Part shown: positions 34,498 to 46,340 of the stretch, piece after piece
Layout of the letters: each line of letters starts with the position of its first letter
Numbering within the stretch: position 1 is the first letter of the stretch
Assembly (NCBI RefSeq): GCF_902459505.1
Contig: NC_047087.1
Coordinates: forward strand, 256,630,603 to 256,694,602
Source: Geotrypetes seraphini
Lineage: Eukaryota; Chordata; Amphibia; Gymnophiona; Dermophiidae
Reading direction: 5' to 3'
Length of the DNA: 64,000 nt
Made by a program: the position numbers and the translations under genes
Notes under the pieces: generated by a model
Told to the model about the DNA's origin: nothing
What the model saw: the letters and a program-made list of their open reading frames with translations, nothing else
Databases searched by the model: none

Positions 34498-35956
34498 AGA
34501 GATTTCCAAAAATTCCTTGAAAACTAAGCTGTTGCAGCTGGAATGCCATTTTACATGGGAATTATTGAAAGAAGATTCAGATCTCGATGAGCTGAAGGAT
34601 GGACTTCATGACCAACTTGAATTTTTATTCCCAAATTGCAGGTCAATGGTTTATAATCTGCTTGCCTATGTGAATCAACTAAAAGGTAACAATGTCGAAG
34701 CCCTTGCAAATCTTCAAAAAGCTGAAGAGTTAATTCAAGAGGTCCAGGATGATGATATCAGCACAAAAATTATTACCACCTATGGGAACTATGCATGGAT
34801 ATACTATGATATGGATCAGCTTGAGAATGCCAATACCTACCTTGGGAAGGTGGAAGATATTTGTAAAATGTTATTGAGCACATCTCCCTATAACGTTCCA
34901 GTCTCTGATGTTTATGGTGAAAAAGGATGGGCCTTATTAAAGTTTTGTGGACAATATTATGCAAAAGCAAAAGAATGTTTCCAGAAGGCTCTTGAAAAAG
35001 ATCCTGAAGGCCCAGAATGGAATTCTGGCTACGCAACGGTTGTGTACCGTCTGGAAGTTTTTAACAACAAAAAATGTACCCCAGAAGATTGCGAATCCGT
35101 AGAACTGTTGAGACGTGCTATAAAGCTGAATCCTAAAGACACAGTATTGATGGCACTCTTGGGTCTGAAACTTCAAGATATGAATCGGTCAGAAGAAGGA
35201 GAAAAGTACATTAAAGAAGCATTGGCGAAAACTCCCAATCTTCCTTACCTGTTGCGCTATGTTGCAAAGTTTTACAGACGGCAAGGAAGGGTGGACGACG
35301 CCATTAAACTGTTGAAAAGGGCGGTAAGTTTTACACCGCGCTCTGGTTTCCTGCACCACCAGCTAGGCATTTCTTACAGAAAAAAGATGATAGAACTGAA
35401 AAAAACTGCTCATGCTTCAAAATACAGTGTCAGGAATGACTTTTCCAAACAGATTCAAGAACTAATTTGGTATGCCATTTATCATTTTGTGTTTGTTGTG
35501 GAGCAGAAAACAAAGTTTGTGTATGCAAAGTTAGACTTAGCCAACATGTATGTAGAAGCGAATCAGCATGACAAAGCAGAAAACATGTTTCAGGAAGTGC
35601 TCAGAATGGAGAAGCTTACCGATGAAGAAAAGCAAGAGATATATTTCAACTGCGGCCGTTATGAAGAATACCAGAAAAAGTCAGAATCTGAAGCCATTAG
35701 ATATTATACAGAAGGGCTAAGACTTCAGATCGGATCGAATGCAAGGGATTGGTGCCAAGGAGCTCTGCAAAAGCTCGCCAAAAGGAAGATTCAGAAGAAT
35801 GGAGCAGATGCTTCAGGTTTTGGCATCCTTGGGCTTATCCACCAGCTGAATGGAGAAAAGAAAGAGGCGATTGAATGCTATGAGAAAGCCCTAGAACTAG
35901 ACCCTGATAACGAAGAGTATTTGAGTGGTATCTGCAACATGCGGCTTTCAATATGA
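34498..35956 (+). CDS. IFIT5: IFIT5-like protein, exon 2 (copy 1)
   Basis: IFIT proteins are cytosolic, interferon-induced RNA-binding proteins made of helical TPR repeats. IFIT5 and IFIT1 bind 5'-triphosphate or cap0 RNA ends. This exon encodes 485 residues after a split codon, or 487 with the inferred M-G. It follows a TTTTCATTGCAG acceptor and ends with LCNMRLSI-type residues like IFIT5 (LCELRLSI). TPR-like repeats lie at about 51-83, 93-127, 142-175, 205-248, 251-282, 343-373 and 442-473. On full-protein numbering the known IFIT5 pocket residues E33, Q41, K150, Y156 and R186 are present, and position 37 is G. The motifs CHFTWELLKED, YNLLAYV, KGWALLKF and KFYRR are family hallmarks. The in-frame TTG at 34517 is not a start. 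Copy 2 lies 14.4 kb downstream on the same strand. Assignment to IFIT5 over other members rests on motif recall, not a tree. Confidence 0.93.
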
Positions 35957-36091
35957 ATCGAATGCTGTTGTGTGTCTGTGTATATCCTTAATTTGTAAGT
36001 CCATTGTAAGAAAAATACCTGTTGTAAAGAGTGTTGTAGAATGTATATAGTTGTTTGTATTAATCATTGCAAAAAAGGCAAGCACTGATCT

Positions 36092-36097
36092 AATAAA
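36092..36097 (+). terminator. Polyadenylation signal of IFIT copy 1
   Basis: AATAAA lies 136 bases after the stop codon, at the end of a 3' UTR that is alignable with copy 2. In copy 2 the similarity breaks off just before this point. Confidence 0.65.
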
Positions 36098-36169
36098 TCT
36101 ATTGTTTTATCCCTTTGTTCTCTTTTCTATACCAAATTGTACCAAATTATAGTTCATCCCTGCATTTTC

Positions 36170-36715
36170 CTCTTATCGAATGTACGTATGTGATTCCCCC
36201 AAAATTGTTTGTCTCCTCTATTTTAATTTTTATTGTTCATCGCTTTGTATTCTATGAAAAAAGTGATTTTATCAAATATGAATTAAACTTGAAACCACTT
36301 GAAATTATACTTTTTGGTGGGTAAATGTGTATACCACATATAAGTATGAAAGAATGATGGCGGAACGTTTGGGGACTAGTAAGTCCTTTAATGATGTATG
36401 GAGTCCATTGACTACTTTTGTTGCATTACAGTAAGGGTTATGTTTCTTCCCTTTTCATTAGATTTCTTTATTCATCCAGGGAGGGTGGGTGGGTGGGGGG
36501 AGGGAAATGTACTTTGAGGAGTTAAATTATTTAATTATAATATTGAAATCACATTATATGTTTTATTGTATTAATAATTAAGATGAAGATGGGAGTAAAT
36601 GGCTGTTTAATGTAATAATTGTATAGTTATTAGTGCATTCTATGCAGTATTTTATGATTTACCAATTGTACTGCACTATTAAAGTTTGGAAATCAATAAA
36701 GATTTAAACAGAATA
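36170..36715 (+). mobile_element. L2 3' end followed by L1 3' end
   Basis: 36170-36300 has the L2-type tail (CATCGCTTTGTATTCTATG ... TTAAACTTGAAACC). 36345-36715 begins with an L1 ORF2 end (MMAERLGTSKSFNDVWSPL) and runs through a GGGTGGGTGGG patch to an AATAAAG tail. Confidence 0.6.
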
Positions 36716-36719
36716 AAGG

Positions 36720-38487
36720 GCACTAAAGGAGGACAAAGCAATCGCTGACAGACTGAACACGTTTTATGCGTCTGTATTTACTGAAGAGGATATACACAGC
36801 ATACCGGAACCCATTAGGCTATATGCTGGGAGTGAAAACGGGAAACTGACAGGGTTAACGGTCAATCTAGAAGAGGTATGCATGCAGATTGATAGGCTTA
36901 AGAGCGATAAATCCCCGGGACCGGATGGCATCCATCCGAGGGTCATCAAGGAACTGAAAGGGACCATAGCTGAACTGCTTCAACTAATAGCCAATCTGTC
37001 GATCATATCGGGAAAGATTCCGGAGGACTGGAAGGTGGCGAATGTTACGCCGATCTTCAAAAAAGGTTCGAGGTGAGACCCGTGAAACTACAGACCTGTG
37101 AGTCTGACCTCGGTACTGGGAAAGATGGTAGAGGTGCTGATAAAGGACAGCATCATTGATCACCTTGACATGGGCATGGGCTGATGAGGACCAGCTAGCA
37201 TGGTTTCAGCACAGGAAGATCTTGTTTGACAAACTTGCTGCACTTTTTCGAGGGAGTAAACAGGCAGATAGACAAGGGCGACCCGGTCGACATTGTATAT
37301 CTGGACTTACAGAAGGCATTTGACAAGGTTCTGCATGAACGACTACTTTGGAAAATTGCGAGCCATGGAATTGAGGATGAAATACTCATGTGGATTAAAA
37401 ACTGGCTGGAGCATAGGAAACAGAGAGTGGGGGTAAATGGACAATACTCGGACTGGAGGAGCGTCACCAGTGGAGTGCCGCAGGTCTTGGTGCTTGGACC
37501 CGTGCTCTTCAACATCTTTATAAATGATCTGGACATAGGTACGACGAGCGAGGTAATTAAATTCGCGGACGATACGAAGTTATTCATAGTGAAGACGCAG
37601 GGGGATTGCGAAGATCTGCAACGTGACATAATCAGATTCAAAGAATGGGCATCAACATGACAGATGAGGTTCAACGTGAATAAATGTAAAGTGATGCATG
37701 TAGGTAACAAAAATCTCATGCACGAATACAGGATGTCTTGGGTGGTACTTGGAGAGACCTCCCAGGAAAGAGACTTGGGAGTTCTGATTGACAAGTCGAT
37801 GAAGCCATCCGTGTAATGTGCGGCGGCGGCGAAAAGGGTGAACAGAATTCTAGGAATGATAAAGAAGGGGATCACGAACAGATCGGAGTAGGTTATCATG
37901 CCGCTGTACCGGGCCATGGTGCGCCCTCACCTGGAGTACTGTGTACAGCACTGGTTGCCGTACATGAAGAAGGACATGGTACTACTCGAAAGGGTCCAGA
38001 GAAGAGCAACTAAGATGGTTAAAGGGTTGGAGGAGCTGCCGTACAATGAAAGATTAGAGAAACTGGACCTCTTCTCCCTCGAACAGAGGAGATTGAGAGG
38101 GGACATGATCGAAACATTCAAGGTACTGAAGGGGATAGACTTAGTAGACAAGGACAGGTTGTTCACCCTCTCCAAGGTAGGGAGAACGAGAGGGCACTCT
38201 CTAAAGTTGAAAGGGGATAGATGCCGTACAAATGTAAGGAAGTTCTTCTTCACCCAGAGGGTGGTGGAGAGTTGGAACGTTCTTCCGGAGTCTGTCATAG
38301 GGGAAAATACCCTCCAGGGATTCAAGGTAAAGCTAGATAAGTTCCTGCTGAACACGGACGTACGCAGGTAGGGCTGGTCTCAGTTAGGGCGCCGGTCTTT
38401 GACCGGAGGGCCACCGCGTGAGTGGACTGCTGGACATGATGGACCACTGGTCCGACCCAGCAGCAGCAATACTTATGTTCTTATGAA
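36720..38487 (+). mobile_element. CR1 LINE, linker through RT to 3' end (1.77 kb)
   Basis: In order it reads EDKAIADRLNTFYASVFTEE, KSPGPDGIHPRVIKEL, PIFKKGSR, FFEGVNRQIDKGDPVDIVYL, FADDTKLF, RPHLEYCVQHW and the C-terminal RRLRGDMIETFKVLKG. It ends in TTCTTATG. There are in-frame stops and small shifts, and the endonuclease is absent. It separates IFIT copy 1 from its conserved 3' flank. Confidence 0.92.
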
Positions 38488-38695
38488 ACAGTGCCTTTTT
38501 GTTTAGACCAGCCAATATGACTAAAGTGCAGTAAGTTTTTACACTTGTTGAAATGTAACTGCAAAAGTTAAGGTGTTTTACATATATGGAGTGTGCTCAG
38601 AATCTGGTCAGCATTTGTGGTAGATTCTACTGCTTTTCCATGGTTATGGTATAAAGCCATAGTAGTTCGAGGCGGTTTACAATGAAGAAGGACTG

Positions 38696-38850
38696 GACAA
38701 TCAGCGAAAATGATACAATGGTACAATCAGAGAAAATAGGTACGAACAGAGAAAATAGGAACAATCAGCGAACAATGGTACAATCGGCGAAAATGGAACA
38801 ATCAGCGAAAATAGGTACAATCAGAGCAAAATGGTACAGTGAAGAAGGTC
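38696..38850. repeat. Minisatellite of ~16-22 bp units
   Basis: Imperfect repeats of ACAATCAGCGAAAATGG and ACAATCAGAGAAAATAGG, about eight in a row. Confidence 0.8.
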
Positions 38851-39058
38851 AAGATAATCTGCATAAAGGATCAATCCAAGAATGTAGATATAACAAAGGG
38901 GTACAGTGGAAGTGGGCATGTAGGTAAAACAAACAAACAAACAGGGGGTGAGAAAATGCAAAGGCATATAAATATCAATAAAAAATTGTCAACTGAATAC
39001 GGATACAGGGCAGAGAACACAAATGCTGAGGCAGGTTAGCTTATGTCTTCATTTTAAA

Positions 39059-39489
39059 ATACATAAATAAAGGCTAGTGCCAAAATTGATTTATCACAAT
39101 AGCTATCTCTTAGAGACTATGGATCTCAAGTGCTCACGGTTAGCAGCCGCTTGAACTAAGTCAAGGACTCACTAGCCCATATGTGAGCTATCATCAGTCC
39201 AAAATATCTCTATTGAGGGCTACTTAGTTTTTATAAAAAGTTTTTTTTACTTTATATATTTTATTACTTGTATTGTAATTTCTCAACTGTGAGTCCTTAT
39301 TAGAACCATAATCTTAATATGGAGTACTTAGCTCGGGTGTAGTTGTATACCCGGCTTCTCAACCAGCGACGGAAAATCTTCGTTTCATTCCCACAGTCAC
39401 GGGGGCTTCTTCACGGCATAGATGGAGATGCGTAAACTAATAACAATGCTCCGACGCTTACTTGCCGCTACCGAGCCATTTGGTAACGC
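39059..39489 (-). mobile_element. Insertion with Penelope/hammerhead-like motif
   Basis: It is absent from copy 0 of the duplicated unit, so it is an insertion. On the minus strand it holds GTGAAGAAGCCCC ... ATGAAACG, a weak match to the repeated hammerhead-like pattern. The family assignment is tentative. Confidence 0.45.
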
Positions 39490-39581
39490 AAAAGATTTTT
39501 TGACTTGGGTTATTTTATGTATTTGCTCTTTTAAAGAGTGTGTTTTTTTGTTTTGAATTTGTCTCTCTGCAGGCATAAGTA

Positions 39582-40169
39582 CAGTGGTGCCTCACACAAC
39601 GAACTTAATCCGTTCCAGGAGCAAGTTTGTTATGTGAAACGTTCGTTGTGTGAAACGCGTTTTCCCATAAGAATACCTGTAAAACAAAATAATTCGTTCT
39701 GCAGCCCTACATTTCCCTCCCTCCACCTCACCTCACATGCAGAGCCTGCCAGCCTTCTCCCTCACCCAGCCGCACGATCTCAAAAAGCTGTGCACGCGCA
39801 GCTGCTGGAGTTGATCAATGTTCTCTCTCCTGCAACTTCCGGTTTCCGGTTGCGTCAGAGGAGAAGATTGAACAACAGAGCATGCGCGCATGTGCTGCTC
39901 TTTGAAAGTGTGTGGCTGGCCGAAAAAGAAAGCCGGAAAACTCGGTTTTTAAGGTAAGGTGGAGGGAGATGATGGAACACTGCATTCAGACAGGAGGGTG
40001 CTGCTGTTCCCGGCTCACATTAGAAAGCGGCGAGAGTAGTTCCGCCCCCCCCCCGGGCCCCTCGGGCGACTTCGTTGTGTGAAACGAAGTTCGTTATAGG
40101 GAGCAAGACAAAAAGTTCGTTATGCGCAGCGTTCGCTGTACGAGGCGTCCGTTATGCGAGGCACCACTG
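39582..40169. mobile_element. Tigger-like MITE (588 bp)
   Basis: The ends CAGTGGTGCCTCACACAACG and GTTATGCGAGGCACCACTG are inverted repeats with TA on both sides. Copy 0 lacks it. Its ends are shared with the larger relative at 54559-56297. Confidence 0.88.
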
Positions 40170-40575
40170 TATTGGCATTTGTGTTTTGATATTTTGGTTT
40201 CTGTACAGTGTAGGGAATCTTATGAGTGATTTGAATAAATGCCTATTGTATTTTTAAACTTAAAGGGGCCATTTCTGCTTTTAACTTTATACTTATTAAG
40301 TCTTCAAAAATAACAAATATAAAGGAAAAAAATACATGGCTAACCAGTCATAATAACTACTAATAAACAGCATTGGGGATCCGTAACATACATCAGTAAT
40401 ATTTAAGAAATCCAAATATTGCTATACAAATTGGAAACATGGAGACAGAGTATTCGAAGGGAATAGAATATAAGGAATTATAAGAAACATTATCTGCCAA
40501 TTAAGTGGCCAAAATACCCTAATGTCCTTATACACTCCACTACTATCCCAAAAGAAAACATTTTGATGATTACAT

Positions 40576-41120
40576 GCTTTTTTTTTTTTTTTTTCATTCT
40601 TTATTCATTTTCAAAATTACATTAAGTGATAAATATATTCATTCACATTAACAAAAAGTACATCACTTACAAACAATCATTGGTACATTACATAAATTCT
40701 TATCCCTACCCCTTTCCCATCCCTCCCATCTATATTCCATTATTATATAAAACCTGTAATAATAAAATTCCCCCCTCCCTACACCTTAAATTGACAAAAA
40801 TAAGGGAAACAATTTTAATTAAGCTTTACAATATTTTGTTAATGGTTTCCACATATCCTGAAATTTCTTAAAATATCCCCGTTGTAATGCAATAAATCTT
40901 TCCATTTTATAGATATGGCATAAAGAGTTCCACCAAAAGCTATAATTTAATCTCCTCCAATCCTTCCAATTATATGTGATTTGCTGAATGGCAACCCCAG
41001 TCATTATAAGTAATAATTTATTGTTGTTCGCAGAAATCTGACTCCTTGCTCTCATTTCCATACCAAATATCACAGTATCGTAGGATAATGCCATTGGGTT
41101 ATCTAATAATCCCTGATTGG
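40576..41120 (-). mobile_element. L1-type LINE 3' end with target duplication
   Basis: GATGATTACAT occurs at 40565-40575 and 41121-41131. On the minus strand the ORF2 end reads NLSFWW-like RLNYSFWWNSLCHIYKMERF, followed by a 3' UTR and poly-A (plus-strand T run at 40579-40593). It is absent from copy 0, so it is younger than the duplication. Confidence 0.88.
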
Positions 41121-41181
41121 GATGATTACATTCTTGTTGCTGGATCAGCTGCTCCAAATGCACTGCCTCAGTGAACACATA

Positions 41182-41533
41182 CGAGGGGTGCTGAAAAGTT
41201 CTCAGCCCAGCCAAGAACAGAATGATGTGGATATGGTTCAATGATCTGAAATAATGTCAAAACAGAATTTTGTTTCTGCAAATTTGCACTTAGGAGTCCT
41301 TTTACTAAGGTGTGCTAGCCGTTTTAGCACGCACTGAATATTAGCATGCGCTACACACTGACGTGTCCATTATAGTCTATGGATGCGTTAGCGTTTAGCG
41401 CACTCTAATATTTAGTCACGCTAAAACGGCTAGCGCGCTTTAGTAAAAGGACCCCTTAATGAAATAAGACAAAATAACGCTCAGAATTTAGGAAGTTGGT
41501 TGGTTGGGCTGAGAACTTTTCAGTACCCCCTTG
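41182..41533. mobile_element. mariner-type MITE with nested TTA MITE, duplicated copy
   Basis: Counterpart of 8817-9185, with the same TA-flanked ends and the same inner palindrome (41293-41455, TTA on each side). A short internal stretch present in copy 0 is missing here. Confidence 0.75.
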
Positions 41534-41830
41534 TACATTTCCGATGTCTAGGTTCATCAAAGAATCAGGCCTGGCGGCACTTAGTGACACCTAAAGACAA
41601 CTCCGCCCCCTAAACACGCCTACGTAGGAGTGTGGCATCACTAGGCGCTGTTAGGCACCTGGGTGTTAACCGCCAGGCCCAGAAGGCACCTAGGATTAAA
41701 AAAAAAAAAATTTGAATCAGCTTTTAATGGCACGATCAATTATCGCACCGATTAAAGCTGATTAAATCAATTTGTTAGTCACTGGCAGGCGGGATCTAGG
41801 TGCCCACTGGTGCCTCTTACAGAATTTCCC

Positions 41831-42595
41831 TCTCAGTGCTGCGTTTTCATGGATTCTGTGGCTAGTTACAGGGGGCCTGGCTACTGTGATCAGTGGTCAC
41901 CCCACACCAAAAGAAATGGCCGCAAACATAACCAGTAAGGAAGGACGCATAACTAAGAATTTGCAGAGTGTCCTGTGAACCCTTGAGAAAGCCACTTTGT
42001 GGCGAAACGGGTCCCATCGGGCTTGTTGGAAATTCTGCATATTTGAGATAAGTAACTTCTGCTACTTGAGAATTAAAGAAAAATAATAGAGAAAGCAGAG
42101 AAAGTTTTGAGCACTAGGAGGAGGATTGAAACTCTGAACCAGTCACTCTTGGCATATGGTAAATTTACCAAGACCCAAGCAGGTTTCTGAGACCTTCAAT
42201 CCTCCGTTCTCACTTTAAATACCCTGATGTGGGATTTTTTTTGTAGATCAGTGATCGCCCCACACCAAAAGAAAAGGCCTAGCATTTGAGTACTGGCATC
42301 TTTTTTGCTAGGAAAAGTGCACTAACTATCTCATAACACCTCTGGTTTTCTTTACACCTAGGCGGATGGGGTTTCAGGACTACCTCAGTGCATAGCATGG
42401 TTCTCTAACATATGCAAATTTATCTCGTTCATTTTCATTGCAATAATCCTGGAAACTTTACTAACTAGGTGTGCCTCCACGAGAAGTTTGAGAAGCACTG
42501 CAAAACAATGTGTATAAATGGTAATTTTATGACAGGCAGAAAAGCTGGGAACTTGGGATGCAAATAGGTACCTATTTTGAGCCTATATGGGTACC
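41831..42595. other. Unassigned sequence with one hammerhead-like motif
   Basis: CTTGAGAAAGCC ... GGCGAAACG at 41983-42009 has the stem and GAAAC arrangement of a degraded hammerhead (the core should be CTGANGA). CACACCAAAAGAAA occurs twice (41914 and 42261). There is no gene and no ISRE pair. Confidence 0.4.
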
Positions 42596-42599
42596 TATA

Positions 42600-43075
42600 G
42601 ATGGATCATGCCACTGTCTCATGGCAACCTGCACAGTGAAGAATCCACCCTATGATGTTTCATAACAGAGTACAGGAGTCGTTTGCCATTGCCTTCTCCT
42701 GCAGAGTGTGTGGCTCTACTATGTTACTGCTGCCCAGTACGGGGCCCCCCCTTGGCCTATAGCAGTGGTTCCCAACCTTGTCCTGGAGGACCACCAGGCC
42801 ATTTGGGTTTTCAGGCTAGCCCTAATGAATATGCATGAGAGAGATTTGCATATAATGAAATGACAGGCATGCAAATCTGCTCCATGTATATTCATTCGGG
42901 CTAGCTTGAAAACCCAATTGACCTAGTGGTCCTCCAGGACAGGGTTGGGAACCACTGGCCTATAGCACCTGGCATCCTAGATGGTCTCCCATCCAGATAC
43001 TAGCCAAGCCAGACTCTGTTTAGTTTCTGATAGTATGAGTGAGGTCTACTCAGGGCAACCAGGCTGTAGGCCATA
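42600..43075 (-). repeat. 5S rRNA-derived SINE split by a hAT MITE
   Basis: The complement of 42958-43075 follows 5S rRNA from GGCCTACAGCCTGG, through GAAACTAAACAGAG and GGATGGGAGACCATC, to GGTGCTATAGGC. The body continues on the other side of the MITE (to about 42600) with a GGAGAAGGCAATGGCAAACG segment. This is a SINE3-type structure, and a second copy is at 53030-53295. Confidence 0.75.
42763..42957. mobile_element. hAT MITE (195 bp)
   Basis: The ends CAGTGGTTCCCAACC and GGTTGGGAACCACTG are inverted. The 8-bp GCCTATAG lies on both sides (42755-42762 and 42958-42965). The whole element is near-palindromic. Confidence 0.9.
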
Positions 43076-43675
43076 GGTATTTCTATGTCTTTACAAAATA
43101 GTCTCAAATGGCTGCCAAAATCATGGTTTAAAGGCAGCCATGTACAAATATTTACACGGGTGATACACACATGTAAATGGATATTTTATAATCTAAACAG
43201 GTACTTTGAGACTTCCTTTGTAAAATGATGTGCCTTCTTAACACATATCACAATTTTATGAGAGGTCTTTTATGTGTTAATTCGCAAAATTTACTCCATA
43301 TTAAACTTACCCCCTTTCCTAACAGACACCAGCAAGGTTCAGGCCTCCAATCCTTCTGTTCCTGAAGGAAATACTCAGGAATTTAAAAAAAAACAACAAA
43401 ACAACCAACAACCTGGGATCCCATCCACCCTTTCTAGAGGCAAAATTTTGGGGAAAAATACAAGTTGGCTTACATGAGGATTAATAATTTACCAAATAAC
43501 AAAAAAGGATTCACATAACAGGTTAAATAAATTTCAGAAAGATTTTTATTAACCATAACAAAGTGAAAATAATACACTTTTTCCATGTTTTATGTTTTGT
43601 CCCAAACAACTGAGAAACAGAACTTCAGACTTTTTCTCTGTGTTGTAGATGGTGAACAGTTTTCTAAAAGAATGG
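43076..43675. other. Unassigned sequence
   Basis: No gene or named repeat is recognised. There is a short (AAC)n-like patch near 43390-43410. Confidence 0.35.
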
Positions 43676-43803
43676 AATGGAGGAGTAGCCTCATGGTTTG
43701 TGCAGTAAATTGGGGACTTGGGTTTAATTCCTACTGCAGCTCCTTGTGACCTTGGGCAGGCCATTTAACCCTCTGTTGGCCCAAGTACAGACAACACCAG
43801 GGA
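43676..43803 (+). repeat. tRNA-derived SINE
   Basis: It has AGTAGCCTCATGGTTTGTGC and GGGTTTAATTCC boxes, then CTTGTGACCTTGGGCAGG, as in the copy at 49757. Confidence 0.65.
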
Positions 43804-44124
43804 CAGAGAATGGACAGAGCTGTGCAAAAGTTTTGCATCTCCTCCAAATAATACATTGTTTCACCTTTCTTGCTGGATCAGAGCAATATTTCTGATGTGT
43901 TATATACTGCTGCATATTATATACTGACGTGTTCAGAATTATATGCCCTTATTACCCTGCACATTTTAAATTGATTTAGGACTTCAGATTTAAGGCTTGT
44001 AACGCATAAACTGCAGAATGTCGAAAAATGTCGATATTTCATAAATGGATTACATTAGGTATTTCAATTCGTACTAAGGGCTCCTTTTACTAAGCTGCGA
44101 TAGCGGTTTTAGTGCGCACAGAAT

Positions 44125-44782
44125 ACCTGGAGGGGGTTTTCCCATATGGCAGACTCCGGAAGAGCGTTCCAGATTTCTACCACTCTCTGGGTGAAGAAGA
44201 ACTTCCTTATGTTTGTACGGAATCTATCCCCTTTCAACTTTAGAGAGTGCCCTTTCGTTCTCCCTACCTTGAAGAGGGTGAATAACCTGTCCTTATCTAC
44301 TAAGTCTATCCCCTTCAGTACCTTGAATGTTTCAATCATCTCCCCTCTCAATCTCCTCTTTTCTAGGGAGAAGAGGCCCAGTTTTTCCAATCTCTCACTG
44401 TACGGCAACTCTTCCAGTCCTTTAACCATTTTAGTCACTCTTCTCTGGAACCTTTTGAGTAGTACCATGTCCTTCTTCATGACCAGTGCTGGACGCAGTA
44501 CTCCAGGTGAGGGCGTACCATGGCCCAGTACAGCGGCATGATAACCTTCTCTGATCTGTTCGTGATCCCCTTCTTTATCATTCCTAGAATTCTGTTTGCC
44601 CTTTTCACTACTGCCGCGCATTGCGCAGACGGCTTCATCGACTTGTCGATCAGAACTCCCAAGTCTCTTTTCTGGGAGGTCTCTCCAAGTACTGCCCCAG
44701 ACATCCTGTATTCGTGCATGAGATTTTTGTTACCGACATGCATCACTTTACACTTATCCACGTTGAACCTCATTTGCCATTA
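44125..44782 (-). mobile_element. CR1 LINE C-terminal fragment
   Basis: On the minus strand it reads MRFNVDKCKVMHVGNKNLM, ERRLRGEMIETFKVLKG-type residues and the FFTQRVVEIWNALPESAI end. It lacks both the RT core and the terminal repeat. Half of a TTA-type MITE (44085-44124) sits at its left edge. Confidence 0.85.
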
Positions 44783-45020
44783 ATCAGTGCTTCAATCAAC
44801 TCGACCTTTATTTTTGGGTGTTATCTGAACACCTTGACAGCAAGATTATTCCACAAATTCTCAATCGGATCGAGATCTGGTCACTGCCTTGGCCATTCCA
44901 GTCACTGAATATGGCTCGATGTCATCCACTTTGTCACTGTCTTTGCCCAATGACAGGGTACATTGTCATCCTGGAAGTGGAAGTCACCCTGAAAGAGACT
45001 CCTTGCAAACTGAACTATTA
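44783..45020 (-). pseudogene. Tc1-type transposase C-terminal remnant
   Basis: On the minus strand the pieces FQDDNVPCH, then WPRQ and PDLDPIENLWNNL match the second half of the DDE domain of Tc1-type transposases (FQQDNAPCH ... WPAQSPDLNPIENLW). Stops interrupt it, and no terminal repeats are seen around it. It abuts a CR1 on one side and the purine-rich block on the other. Confidence 0.7.
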
Positions 45021-46340
45021 CATTGTGTGAGGGACAGGGAGAGATGGATTTGGGGACGGCAGATGGGATAGGAGGAGGACAAGGAGAGGTGGCAGAGGAG
45101 GGCAGAAGAAGAGCAATAAGAGATGGAGAAGGACAGAGGGAGTAATAGAGGGAGAGATGGACATGAGGGAAGGCAGAGGGGGAAAAGAGAGAAATGGATG
45201 TGGAGGGGGCAAAATGGGAAGAGGGAAAGAGATTTGGTGGAGGGGCAAGATGGAGAAAGGGAAAGAGATTCAGGGGAGGGGACAAAAGGGACATGGAGAG
45301 ATGGACAACTCAGGGAAAGCAGAGAAGGAAGAGACAACATGGCTAGGGAAAGGCGGAGGGGATATGGACTGGGGGCTGGGAGAGGTGAAAGATGCCATAC
45401 TTGGGAGCACACCAGGACCTCTGGCCATACTCTGCTGCTAGTGCCTGTGGCTTTGTGAAGAAGTGCAGCTGGAAAGGAGGAGGAGGAGACCTACTTAGAT
45501 GTTTTAGAGCCAGCCAGAACACAGGTACACAAAAGAGAGGGAGGAAAAGAGGCATATTGGGTCACAGAAGGGAGGGGCACATTGAGACAAGGAAGGAAAG
45601 GAGCATGAACTTTGGACAAATGAGTGAGGGGCACGAATTTGGGGCACAGAATAGAGAGAGGGGACATGTTAGGACACAGAAGAGAGAGGGGGCACAAACT
45701 TGAGACAAAGGCTGGAAAAGAGGGAGGGAGCACTAATTTGGGACAAAGAAAGGAGGGAGGGGGCATGAACTTGTGACATAGGATGGAAGAATGGGGAAAG
45801 AAATGCTGGAGTGGGGGAGATAACAGAAAGGGTAAATTGTTAAGCATGGATGGGAGTGAGAGGGAAAGAGATGGTGTACATGGGGAAAGGAAGAAAGGAG
45901 AATTATTGGACATGGTGATGGGAGAGGAGTGAGGTAGAAAGAGGAAACAGTGGAACAGATGGAAATGGATGCAAGAGGGAGGAATGTGGAGGGAATGGAG
46001 GAAGAGATGTGGCATGGAGCTGGATGACAGAAGCAGAAATATTGGACATGGGGCTGGTGGGCAGGGGCGAAAGATGCTGCAAACAGTCTGGGGGATAAGA
46101 GAGGGATGAATATCGGATATGGCAGTAGAGGGGGTGAGTGTGGCAGTAGAGGGAGTGGAAGAGAGGCACCCTGGATCCCTCTCTCTCTCTCCCCACTCCC
46201 TTTGCAGAAAGGGACGGAATAAGAGAGAGATTGTGGACAGTGAGAGAGAGGAGAGGAAGACGTTGCACATAGGGATGAAGGAGAGGGGAAGAATTGCTGT
46301 GCAGTGGTGGGGAGGAGAAAAGAGTGCACTTTATGTAGTT
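45010..46340. repeat. Purine-rich block (1.3 kb)
   Basis: Almost continuous G/A-rich plus strand built from phrases such as GGGAGAGATGG and GGGACAAAGG. It resembles the interior of the hAT element at 17509. The long reading frames on both strands are composition artefacts. The end at 46450-46510 (GGGGCAGGGCATAGGG ... CTGCCTAGG) may be the element terminus. Confidence 0.6.

Larger units (their letters stand above)
38488..41830 (+). repeat. IFIT 3'-flank unit, copy 1 (with insertions)
   Basis: 38495-38640 matches the flank of copy 2 (51940-52095). 38960-41830 matches copy 0 (8137-9500) once four insertions are removed: a PLE-like piece (39059-39489), a Tigger element (39582-40169), an L1 (40576-41120) and small repeats. 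Copy 0 therefore supplies the empty site for each of these. Confidence 0.8.

Noticed and set aside
34517-34519. TTG as the start codon of IFIT copy 1
   Set aside because: The frame stays open upstream to a good splice acceptor and encodes E-I-S-K-N-S, matching the IFIT5 N-terminus, so the true start is in exon 1.
38696-38850. CRISPR-like array
   Set aside because: The units are adjacent and imperfect without spacers, and this is vertebrate DNA. It is a minisatellite.
42958-43075. 5S rRNA gene
   Set aside because: It diverges from 5S, is joined to a shared non-5S body and is repeated at 53174, so it is a SINE head.
43855-43872. TTTC pair as a second ISRE for IFIT copy 2
   Set aside because: The spacing is wrong for an IRF site, there is no TATA box, and no ATG-donor exon follows. 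The surrounding bases include SINE sequence.
45123-45458. Charged-protein frames in the purine-rich block
   Set aside because: R/E/G-rich frames on one strand and S/P/L-rich frames on the other are typical of G/A-rich DNA. No domain is seen.
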